DNA from: Calothrix sp. PCC 7103
GTDB lineage: Bacteria; Cyanobacteriota; Cyanobacteriia; Cyanobacteriales; Nostocaceae
Length of the DNA stretch: 64,000 nt
Assembly: GCF_000331305.1 (NCBI RefSeq)
Contig: NZ_KB217478.1
Coordinates: 2,446,151-2,510,150 of the forward strand
Direction of reading: 5' to 3'
The stretch's first letter is position 1. Every line of letters starts with the position of its first letter. The notes under the pieces are model-generated. The model ran no database searches and had not been told where the DNA came from. It saw nothing but the letters and a program-made list of their open reading frames with translations. Shown piece by piece: positions 8,170 to 14,773 of the stretch. A program made the translations under genes and the position numbers.

Positions 8170-9266
8170 TTAACATCGCTTGAACTTGATTCTTTTGACT
8201 GGTTCGGGTTTAGTAGATACCGTTTTAATCCCCTGCGTCTCAATTACAGGGTAGTTTTCATATGTTAAGTTGGTCATATTGATACCTATTTCTCTTTTTT
8301 TATTACTTGCATCATACATCAATCCTCCAAAATGTTCAACTTTGCTTTTCCAAAATACATGGATTGACGCATATCTTAGATGCTTTTTAATTAGCCGCTT
8401 CTCTTTTAATTCGGAGATATCCTCACCAAGGAACAGGCGCCTGTAAGTGACTATCCAACAAGCGCGAATTAACCTATCCAACTTCTCGTCTTCAACGGCG
8501 CTTTTATTTTTTTTGTAGGATGATTTGGTTAGGTGTAAATATTTTTCTAAGAGGATGCCAGCTTCGGGGTGGTATGGCGCCGGAGTTGGGGGATACCACA
8601 AACCATTTTCAGGGTGGCGAATAGAGTCTTTGCAATTAATTCTAATATTCAAATGCTGCATACGATTTAAACTTTTTAAGGGAAACTCGGTATAGTTACC
8701 ACAATCACATCGCATTATCCATGTCGGTTGTTTATATTCATCTTTTTTCCACTTAGTCGAACTGCGGTTAAGCTGCCAAATCGTTGATTGGTAACGTCTC
8801 TTAAGTTTCTGCTACTTGTTTTTAGCTGTCGAGCATAAATACATTCTTTGCGTCCACAAGTTTTTTGGCGCCCACTTTCAAAATCGCTTCTTGGTTTTTC
8901 TATTTCTGCTCCACAGTCACATAACAGGCGCCATAACTGTCTAGACTTACCGTTTTTGTGAATCAATTCCCCCTTATCAAGAACTGTTAAGTAGCCAAAT
9001 CGGGAACCTGTACAATCAGGTTTTTCTCTTTTTTGTCCATTCCGTCGTGCAGCTTCTTTCTTGCCGCACCCACAAGAATATAAGTAGCCGTGATTTCTAA
9101 GCCAGCTTCTATCAAAATCTTGGCGTACTCGCTCTATGATATTTCCGCAATCGCATTGCAGGCGCCATAATTGCCTATGTTTTGTGGGGTGCATTCCAGT
9201 TTTTCCAATCACCACAACACGTCCAAATCTTTCCCCAATACAATCAGGTTTCTTTGCTGTCATCAA
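8170..9266 (-). CDS. Zinc-ribbon repeat protein, split by a -1 frame change (programmed frameshift candidate)
   Basis: Two ORFs cover this span: 9266-8715 (183 aa) and 8715-8170 (181 aa, in the -1 frame). The first contains two copies of a repeat with pattern RFG.(L/V)(T/V)V..., LWRL.CDCG and a C-terminal Cys pair (SCGCG, CGRKEC), as in phage zinc-ribbon/AP2-associated proteins. A third copy begins in the first ORF (NQRFGSLTAVRLSGKK) and continues in the second (DEYKQPTWIMRCDCGNYTEF). The change of frame falls exactly at A AAA AAG (8748-8742, minus strand), the classic slippery heptamer. The two ORFs also overlap as TAATG, allowing reinitiation. The downstream half is helical and unrecognised. 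Either a fusion protein is made by -1 frameshifting, or an A was gained or lost in the A6 run. Confidence 0.6.
8742..8748 (-). other. Slippery heptamer A AAA AAG
   Basis: In the zero frame the codons read gga-aaa-aag. A -1 slip at this heptamer continues as gat-gaa-tat and joins the two halves of the third zinc-ribbon repeat without gap. No strong downstream stimulatory stem was evident by eye. Confidence 0.55.
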
Positions 9267-9591
9267 TTAAATCCTCCATATCTTGACCTAGGAAGCTTTC
9301 GCTTGTCGCATCAAAATGCAAATCAAATATTCTCACCCCTCCAGGGACAAAAGCCATAATAGCTAATGACAAAATTAAGCAGAATAAGCCATGTTGTCTA
9401 GCGGTTTCGTCTTTGGGGTAAAGCAAAAATTCATCTGCCCTAATCAATACCTCTGCGGGGTAATGAGTGTCGTTTTCTTCGTTGGTCAACCACTTCCATT
9501 CTTCCTCGCTTACCCCACCACGGGATTTAATACTGGCACCGAATCTTGGTACATTGTGCAATAATATTTGGCGCCAGTCTGACATTTCCAT
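9244..9591 (-). CDS. Hypothetical protein with one membrane segment
   Basis: 115 aa from the ATG at 9591; an alternative ATG is at 9585, and a longer ORF reaches 9633 but would start inside a terminator hairpin. The N-terminal half is polar (WRQILLHNVPRFGASIK, EEEWKWLTNEENDTHYPAEVL). A hydrophobic segment follows (LFCLILSLAIMAFVPGG), then an acidic tail (GQDMEDLIDDSKET). It overlaps the start of the zinc-ribbon gene by 23 bp, so the two are probably translated together. No family recognised. Confidence 0.5.
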   Translation of the reverse strand: MEMSDWRQILLHNVPRFGASIKSRGGVSEEEWKWLTNEENDTHYPAEVLIRADEFLLYPKDETARQHGLFCLILSLAIMAFVPGGVRIFDLHFDATSESFLGQDMEDLIDDSKET

Positions 9592-9627
9592 AAAAAATAG
9601 TAGCCTTGAGGATTTAAAGCTACTATT
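9592..9627 (-). terminator. Rho-independent terminator abutting the next start codon
   Basis: On the minus strand aatagtagc (9627-9619) pairs with gctactatt (9604-9596), a 9-bp stem followed by TTTT directly before ATG at 9591. It would end transcription of the genes from 9662 upward or, if read through, fold in the leader of the next gene. Confidence 0.65.
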
Positions 9628-9661
9628 AAACACTTAAAAAGCGTAGATGACTAGGCGGTAA

Positions 9662-9874
9662 TTACTCTTCTTCTTCCATCTCCTGTAATCGCCGCATTAA
9701 ATCGCAATTTAAAAACAAAACAATGGCGCCAGTCGTAGCAATCCAAGTGGGTCGGGATATTTCAGGCACAATCCTGTTATTAAATAATGTGTTTCTACGA
9801 TGGGTGCCCATCCAAAACGCCATAGAAAACACAATCATTAAAAACAAGTTAATTCCAATGTTTAGATATCGCAT
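9662..9874 (-). CDS. Small two-helix membrane protein (holin-like)
   Basis: 70 aa with two hydrophobic segments (about residues 6-23 and 43-56) and a short highly acidic C-terminus (LQEMEEEE). Size, two membrane helices and a charged tail fit phage holins, which open the membrane for an endolysin. The element does encode an amidase at 1568-2344, though not adjacent. The gene lies 5 bp downstream of the gene at 9880-11310 and is followed by a terminator. Holin function is inference only. Confidence 0.45.
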   Translation of the reverse strand: MRYLNIGINLFLMIVFSMAFWMGTHRRNTLFNNRIVPEISRPTWIATTGAIVLFLNCDLMRRLQEMEEEE

Positions 9875-9879
9875 AGTGG

Positions 9880-11310
9880 CTAAAATGGCGCCGAAGCGCG
9901 TCTGAGAATTTCCATTACATCTTTGTCGATTGAACAGGCGCCATTTGAATCAATAAACGCATCAACTTGACGCCTGCATTTCTGTTTCAATTCATCACTA
10001 ATATCTAACTCATCCACTTGTGTCAGTATTGATTCTAGTTCACTTGATATTGATTGCTCTGTATCAGGCACCTTCATTTCGTCAATATAGCTAGATGCTT
10101 TGCGCTTGTTGTAAATGCGTTCAAAATAACTTAATGCCTCAATAATACAGGTTTTTATTCTTTTTCCGCTTCTAAAATCAATCACAGAATAAACAGCAGA
10201 CGAATATATGTATTGGAAATAGTCTGCTTTTTCTAGTTTAGAGTGGGGGTTGTAACCAATTGGTAGAAAGTTTTGATTAAAGCGTTTATGGCGCCTCTCC
10301 ATGATGATTAGCGCAATTTCTTCTAATATTAGATTTACGCTTTTTTCGTTTGCTTTCTTGGCTACTATATTAGAGATTGCGCGCTCAATTCCTGTTTTCA
10401 CTGATTGCCAGGAATCACGTTCTGTTTGCCCGTATAGCTTTTTAATTCTGTCTACAATGCTTTTTTTGTAGAACTCTACTAGTTCGGATTTAGGTGTTAT
10501 TTCTTGATTGTCCTGTGCTTGACGTGCTTGGCGCCGGAATGTAAACAAAGCAACCTGTACAGCATTTCTAGCAGCCACTACTAAACAGGATTTTTTATAC
10601 CCTTCAATAGTGGACAACTCTTGATAAAGCTCATAAAACACCAGTCCCGACCAATAAAGAAACTCTTTTTTGATAGTTAAGGGCACTTCAAAACATGGGT
10701 AAGATAGCTTGTACCAATCCATGCCATTGACCATTGGTTTGTCAGAAGCGCAGTTGTATAAAATGCCCTTGTCAGTAACAGCACTGCCGACAAATTTAGC
10801 AGCTTGATAGGCAGACTGAAAAACGGCGCCATCATTTAATTTGATAATCACGATATCGTTTGGGTGCGGTTTTTCTAAGTAATCCTCAATAGCTTTAAAA
10901 ACTTTCTTATTTTTGGTTACTTTCCTAATATTGGCTGCTTTAATACCTCGCAATATTTGGGGTTTTCTAATTGCAAAATCCTCAAACTGTTTCCGTGATA
11001 CAAAGTGTCTCGTATGCTTTTTGCTCGTGGATGTCTGGATAGTCGTTTCTAATCCACGGATACGCCAAGAATCAACACGCCAATAACTAACCTCTAATGC
11101 CTTAGCCAGTGTAGCTATTGACCAAAAACCAATATAAGGTAAAGACGTGTTACCCTTACCTAGTACATTATCTATTTTTTTATCTACTTGTTTTCGCGTG
11201 TATTGTGGAAACTCGGCAACGAACTCACTTATCAGCTGTTGACGTGGAACTCGATTTAACTTATTAGATAAATACTCAATATGTTCTATTTCAAAAATAC
11301 AAGTCGGCAT
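9880..11310 (-). CDS. Putative DNA-binding protein of the element
   Basis: 476 aa from ATG at 11310, chosen because the upstream extension overlaps the methyltransferase gene by 160 bp; with this start the gap to that gene's stop is 4 bp. Visible parts: a helix-turn-helix-like stretch about residues 15-45, a second one with MerR-like look (WSIATLAKALEVSYWRVDSWR), and a segment similar to NUMOD-type DNA-binding modules (NDGAVFQSAYQAAKFVG ... MVNGMDWYKLSY). The C-terminal half is helical and polar. The cluster methyltransferase, this gene and the small membrane protein are on one strand with tight spacing. No enzymatic motif seen; possibly regulatory or DNA-packaging related. Confidence 0.5.
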   Translation of the reverse strand: MPTCIFEIEHIEYLSNKLNRVPRQQLISEFVAEFPQYTRKQVDKKIDNVLGKGNTSLPYIGFWSIATLAKALEVSYWRVDSWRIRGLETTIQTSTSKKHTRHFVSRKQFEDFAIRKPQILRGIKAANIRKVTKNKKVFKAIEDYLEKPHPNDIVIIKLNDGAVFQSAYQAAKFVGSAVTDKGILYNCASDKPMVNGMDWYKLSYPCFEVPLTIKKEFLYWSGLVFYELYQELSTIEGYKKSCLVVAARNAVQVALFTFRRQARQAQDNQEITPKSELVEFYKKSIVDRIKKLYGQTERDSWQSVKTGIERAISNIVAKKANEKSVNLILEEIALIIMERRHKRFNQNFLPIGYNPHSKLEKADYFQYIYSSAVYSVIDFRSGKRIKTCIIEALSYFERIYNKRKASSYIDEMKVPDTEQSISSELESILTQVDELDISDELKQKCRRQVDAFIDSNGACSIDKDVMEILRRASAPF

Positions 11311-11314
11311 AGGT

Positions 11315-12325
11315 TTACAAGAAAGAATTAAACATTTGATAAGCAAAGAGTGGCGCCACTGAATAACCAATAATGGCGCCTGCTGTTGATTTATTGGCGC
11401 CTTTAAATTGGTACCAATCAGGGAAACTTTGTAACCGTGCAGCAACCAAAACACCAGCGTCTTTAATCGTGCCATCTGGTAATGCGATATTTCCCCACTT
11501 GCCGCGCTGTAATTTAGTTTTGGTCAAAGCAAAGCTACACTCGTCAAACTTACTGCTCCTGCATTGTGTTTCATTGCCACTGTATCGCTGTAGATGACGC
11601 TCAATTAAAATAGGCACCTCTACTTCACCCAAGAAAGGTTTTTGAAAATCAGCTAACTTATCATCTGGCAGCAAATTAATTAAGTCGTGTACTGCTTCGT
11701 ACCATGTGGTTTTGCTGAATTGAGGAATAAGTGGCGCCAGTTCTTTCTCTCTAGATGCACGAACTATCAATCTTTTTCTATTTTGTGGTAGTCCAAAATC
11801 AGCGAAATTAATCACCTCTTCGATGACGTTGTAACCATCTAAAGCATTAAGTATTAATTGATAGCTACGTGATGATTGATAGCCTGCTACTTGCTCTAAT
11901 GTGAAATTAACTGGCGCCAGTTCCTTGATAGCGCTAACCACTGCCTCTGCTGCTGTAATATCTAGTTCTGTTTCTCCTTTCACTGCTCTATTTGCGTCAC
12001 TAAAATTGCTACACACAGGAGAAGCATGGAGAAAATCAGGACTGCGGGGGAAGCCGGGAAACCCTAAATTAGCCACATCTTGCACAGTTCGCCGTACTAG
12101 CAAATTGTTAAAATTTGCTTCGTGACACACTGCCATTTGTTGGCTCAATTTAGGATTGGTGGGGTCAAATTCTACTGAGATAACTGGCTTAATTCCTGAC
12201 ATCAGCATTCCACATTCAATCCCACCGCCACCAGAAAACATTACTACACCAACAGGCGCCTTTTTATTTAGTTCTGGTTTGTTAGTAAATATTGGCAGGC
12301 GCCACCATTGGTTTTTTTCTAACAT
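11315..12325 (-). CDS. DNA (cytosine-5-)-methyltransferase
   Basis: 336 aa. Motif I FSGGGGIECG (30-39, S-adenosylmethionine binding); motif IV SPVCSNFS with catalytic Cys105 (usual form PC, here PVC); Glu144 of motif VI in FTLEQV (usual ENV); motif VIII QNRKRL (181-186); motif X AIIGYSVAPLFAYQ near the C-terminus. It transfers a methyl group to C5 of cytosine in duplex DNA. The order of motifs is that of Dcm-type enzymes. The variable target-recognition region is short. No restriction endonuclease is seen beside it, so it is an orphan methylase, perhaps protecting the element or marking GGCGCC sites. Target specificity cannot be read from the sequence. It overlaps the next upstream gene by 7 bp. 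Confidence 0.85.
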   Translation of the reverse strand: MLEKNQWWRLPIFTNKPELNKKAPVGVVMFSGGGGIECGMLMSGIKPVISVEFDPTNPKLSQQMAVCHEANFNNLLVRRTVQDVANLGFPGFPRSPDFLHASPVCSNFSDANRAVKGETELDITAAEAVVSAIKELAPVNFTLEQVAGYQSSRSYQLILNALDGYNVIEEVINFADFGLPQNRKRLIVRASREKELAPLIPQFSKTTWYEAVHDLINLLPDDKLADFQKPFLGEVEVPILIERHLQRYSGNETQCRSSKFDECSFALTKTKLQRGKWGNIALPDGTIKDAGVLVAARLQSFPDWYQFKGANKSTAGAIIGYSVAPLFAYQMFNSFL

Positions 12326-12705
12326 ATTAAATTACTCAAGAGAGGGGATAAGTTTTCACGAGATGCATAACCCCAATCGTTGCTAGTAGTTTGAACTACA
12401 AAATGCCAGTCGTTTTGGTTATACTTGGCGCCAATTATTTTAAATGTCCCACCATGCCAATTAACCCATGTTCCGAATTCATAATCAAGCTTAACTTTAC
12501 GTGGTTGGAATATCTTGCGGTAATCGTTGCCTTTAAGCATATATTCTGGGAAATAAACTTTAGTTCCTGTTAGCCAATACTGCCATTGCTGGCGCCAGTA
12601 AAACATCCCCTGTATCCGTTGTGGTTGGGCAATCGTTGTTGTCACTGTTTCCAATAGGTTGAATTTAGGAGCAGGCGCCGGATTTTCTAAATTAAAATTG
12701 AACAT
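12319..12705 (-). CDS. Hypothetical protein
   Basis: 128 aa, rich in aromatic residues (FYWRQQWQYWLTG, WVNWHGGTFKIIGAKYNQNDWHF). Its second half has the alternating pattern of a small beta-barrel. No family recognised. It overlaps the methyltransferase start by 7 bp and the zinc-finger gene end by 19 bp, so it belongs to the same operon. It may be a partner of the methyltransferase; this is only suggested by position. Confidence 0.6.
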   Translation of the reverse strand: MFNFNLENPAPAPKFNLLETVTTTIAQPQRIQGMFYWRQQWQYWLTGTKVYFPEYMLKGNDYRKIFQPRKVKLDYEFGTWVNWHGGTFKIIGAKYNQNDWHFVVQTTSNDWGYASRENLSPLLSNLIC

Positions 12706-12995
12706 GGCTTACAATTTAATAAGTAATAGTTTGCAGTAACGGAGCGCGGATTTTGTGCAGTATTGAGCAATTTGTAATGCTTGCCGTATGTAAGTGCAAT
12801 TTGTGGCGCCCATTCTGTTCGTTGTGTAAATAAAGGCGTAAAGCTTTGATACTTGTTCTTTGCCCTACGAATACGGTTATATATTTTGTACCCTTGCTTT
12901 TTGCATTCAGGCGAGCAGTAACGAGTTTGATGATATGGCGAATGGAAGCTTTTTCCACATATCGAGCAAACTAATTTCTTTGTACTTGGCAACAT
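12687..12995 (-). CDS. Small zinc-finger protein
   Basis: 102 aa from ATG at 12995, selected because GGAG lies 6 nt upstream; an in-frame TTG at 13007 is the alternative. The N-terminus has a C-x2-C ... C-x3-C finger: Cys10, Cys13, Cys27, Cys31 (CSICGKSF ... RYCSPECKKQG), like small phage-borne FYVE/HNH-associated fingers. A basic helix follows (YNRIRRAKNKYQ). Likely DNA-binding. First gene of the operon reading into the methyltransferase. Confidence 0.6.
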   Translation of the reverse strand: MLPSTKKLVCSICGKSFHSPYHQTRYCSPECKKQGYKIYNRIRRAKNKYQSFTPLFTQRTEWAPQIALTYGKHYKLLNTAQNPRSVTANYYLLNCKPCSILI

Positions 12996-13051
12996 AATTA
13001 ACTCCAAACCATTCGCTTAAAATAGTTACTAATCAGAATGAGATTTAGACA

Positions 13052-13162
13052 ATGGTCGATTTATTTTTGTGTTTCCTTCTTTTTGTCTATGGAATATGTC
13101 TTGTTGTGTGTTTGGCGTGTGCGCTGATTTTAGTAGCTGCTTTCTTAGCCCTAATCTCTTAA
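13052..13162 (+). CDS. Tiny hydrophobic membrane peptide (candidate)
   Basis: 36 aa, almost entirely hydrophobic after three residues (MVDLFLCFLLFVYGICL, then VVCLACALILVAAFLALIS), with four cysteines in the membrane part. It fills the gap between two minus-strand genes, in the opposite direction, and overlaps the last codon of the DUF488-like gene. Ribosome binding site weak. The composition fits small phage membrane proteins or toxin peptides. Could be chance, but such an uninterrupted hydrophobic run is uncommon. Confidence 0.35.
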   Translation: MVDLFLCFLLFVYGICLVVCLACALILVAAFLALIS

Positions 13163-13800
13163 GTATCAAAAATAGATTGAGATACCGAAGCAGTCACCGC
13201 TTTTGCTGTGCTTTTAACTTGAACTTCGTTTGCTAATTTCAAGCAATTACTGTTAGTCGTTGTCATGGTGCCATCATCCCATAACACACGCACACAGGCG
13301 CCTGCATTTTCCTTGACGACACCCTTTTGCTTCATTCTGTATGCATGAGAAATAGATACCACACTGGCACCAACCGGGAATCCTGTTTCTACCTTTTCTT
13401 GCTCAAATGTGGGAACAAAAACAGCAGGAGGAATTGTTTTTGATTGTTTTGGTACCTCGTCTAGTCTTCCACCCCACAAATCAGGGCGATGTTTTTCTAC
13501 TAGTTTTTGAACTAGATGTCTGTGACAGTATTCTCCTTTCTCGTAACATAGCAATGTCACATTTTCTTCTGGGGTTAAACTATCCAACCACGCTTTGATT
13601 TGTGGCATTCGGGAGACAACGTTTTCTCTGTATCCAGCTACGTATTTATCCCAGTCTAAATCTAGTTTGTAGTTATTGAGAACTTCTGGAGTTGGTGCCA
13701 GCATATGCAGGTGTTGACCTTTAAATCCCTTTGGTGGATACAGGGAAATAGAAATAGCGGCGCCAATTATTCGGGAATTGTATCTTGATGTGTATATCAT
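13159..13800 (-). CDS. DUF488-like protein
   Basis: 213 aa. The middle part (EENVTLLCYEKGEYCHRHLVQKL, about residues 78-101) is the signature of DUF488 proteins, whose conserved Cys/His pair in YCHR resembles phosphatase or thiol-type active sites. The N-terminus (MIYTSRYNSRI, SISLYPPKGF) also fits that family. Residues 130-190 form an added domain (FPVGASVVSIS ... CVRVLWDDGTMTTT) like a small SH3/KOW fold. The combination is unusual for this family. Function unknown. Confidence 0.65.
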   Translation of the reverse strand: MIYTSRYNSRIIGAAISISLYPPKGFKGQHLHMLAPTPEVLNNYKLDLDWDKYVAGYRENVVSRMPQIKAWLDSLTPEENVTLLCYEKGEYCHRHLVQKLVEKHRPDLWGGRLDEVPKQSKTIPPAVFVPTFEQEKVETGFPVGASVVSISHAYRMKQKGVVKENAGACVRVLWDDGTMTTTNSNCLKLANEVQVKSTAKAVTASVSQSIFDT

Positions 13801-13839
13801 AGTTTTTTGTGAGGGAAGCAGGGATAGGCGCCTTTTACT

Positions 13840-13865
13840 AATTCTTACCGGAGGCGGTAAGAATT
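13840..13865 (-). promoter_or_regulatory. Intergenic hairpin
   Basis: aattcttaccg (13840-13850) and cggtaagaatt (13855-13865) make a perfect 11-bp stem with a 4-nt loop. It lies between the Rha-type regulator and the DUF488-like gene. There is no T-run on either side, so it is more likely an RNA processing or attenuation element or a protein-binding palindrome than a terminator. Confidence 0.5.
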
Positions 13866-13883
13866 CGAGATACTTGCTGATGG

Positions 13884-14654
13884 TTAATCTGCGGATGTTT
13901 CGCCAAGCAATAATTGTCTGTCACCTTTCTTGCTTGAGAATTTCTTGGTTATTTCTTTTAGTTCATGTGGTGGCAATTTATGTGACTCTGTGGCGATAAG
14001 CTGTAGGCACCATTTACCAGAATCCTTGCCATAGCCGATTGATTCTAACCATGCCCATGCTGCTTTTGTTGTCTTGAATTCAAACTTCTTTTGAATGTAT
14101 GTGATATTTACGCCTTCATAGGTTTCGGTCGGTGTGATAGTTCGCTCTATATATTCGACTCGTTCTACTACTGCATCTGCTTTGCCCAATGCAAGTGGCG
14201 CCAGTCCAGGTGATACAGTTTCTAGTAAGTGAACCGTAGCAAGTAATTTCTGCTGATTATCAGAAAGTCTTACTTGTAATTTGAGGTTTTCGTTTTCTAG
14301 TCGAAGTTTTTCTAGCTCCGTTGATTGAGATAGAATTATGTCTTTTGCTTTTTTGAATGCTTTAACGATATTTCTTTTGCACTGCCTAACACGTTCTGTG
14401 TTCCGAGAGTAAGTCATCAACAACTGTGCTTGTTCCTCTGTCAGCCACGCCCATCGTTCCTCATAACTCCCACCCTGTGAGCGTTTCACCAGGCGCGTTT
14501 CAAACGCGAGTTCTCCCCAGTCTTCTTCTACCTCTCCTTTATATTTGTCTATTGTCTCTAAAAAATTCTTGTGTTGAATCCCTAGGTCTTCAGCAATTAA
14601 CCGAGAATCGATGACCAGCTTTTTATTTTGTTCAACAACTGCTAAACTAGACAT
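13884..14654 (-). CDS. Rha-family phage regulatory protein with shared antirepressor C-terminus
   Basis: 256 aa. Residues 1-110 are a Rha domain: VVEQNKKLVIDSRLIAEDLG, HKNFLETIDKY, ERWAWLTEEQAQLLMTYSRNT. These are found in lambdoid and other phages, where they interfere with repression. A coiled coil (ELEKLRLENENLKLQV) links to a C-terminal domain of about 125 residues (LLATVHLLETVSPGL ... RQLLLGE) nearly identical to that of the protein at 24622-25461. The two genes also share their leader: TGTGTCAGTATTGC, a hairpin, AGTACAAAA and the Shine-Dalgarno region. The N-termini are unrelated, so the pair arose by domain exchange. Confidence 0.75.
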   Translation of the reverse strand: MSSLAVVEQNKKLVIDSRLIAEDLGIQHKNFLETIDKYKGEVEEDWGELAFETRLVKRSQGGSYEERWAWLTEEQAQLLMTYSRNTERVRQCKRNIVKAFKKAKDIILSQSTELEKLRLENENLKLQVRLSDNQQKLLATVHLLETVSPGLAPLALGKADAVVERVEYIERTITPTETYEGVNITYIQKKFEFKTTKAAWAWLESIGYGKDSGKWCLQLIATESHKLPPHELKEITKKFSSKKGDRQLLLGETSAD

Positions 14655-14684
14655 TGTGCAAAATCCTCTGTGTTATTTTGTACT

Positions 14685-14714
14685 GTCCCTGGGTGTTCAC
14701 GCACCACGAGGGAC
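14685..14714 (-). promoter_or_regulatory. Conserved leader hairpin, copy A (Rha gene)
   Basis: Stem GTCCCT/AGGGAC with an inner GGTG/CACC pairing; it ends 30 nt upstream of the ATG. Copy B at 24564-24593 has ACCCCT/AGGGGT at the same place: two base pairs have changed on both sides and pairing is kept. TGTGTCAGTATTG lies upstream (14773-14761, minus strand). AGTACAAAA and a purine-rich binding site follow in both copies. Confidence 0.65.
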
Positions 14715-14773
14715 GTTTTTAATACAATAGCAGTTGTGTCCTAAAACCGCAACTGCTTTGCAATACTGACACA

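Noticed and set aside
13778-13999. Plus-strand ORF preceded by the GGAGG-containing hairpin
   Set aside because: It reads through the end of the Rha gene in antisense, and the GGAGG lies inside a stable stem-loop; no protein-like features.
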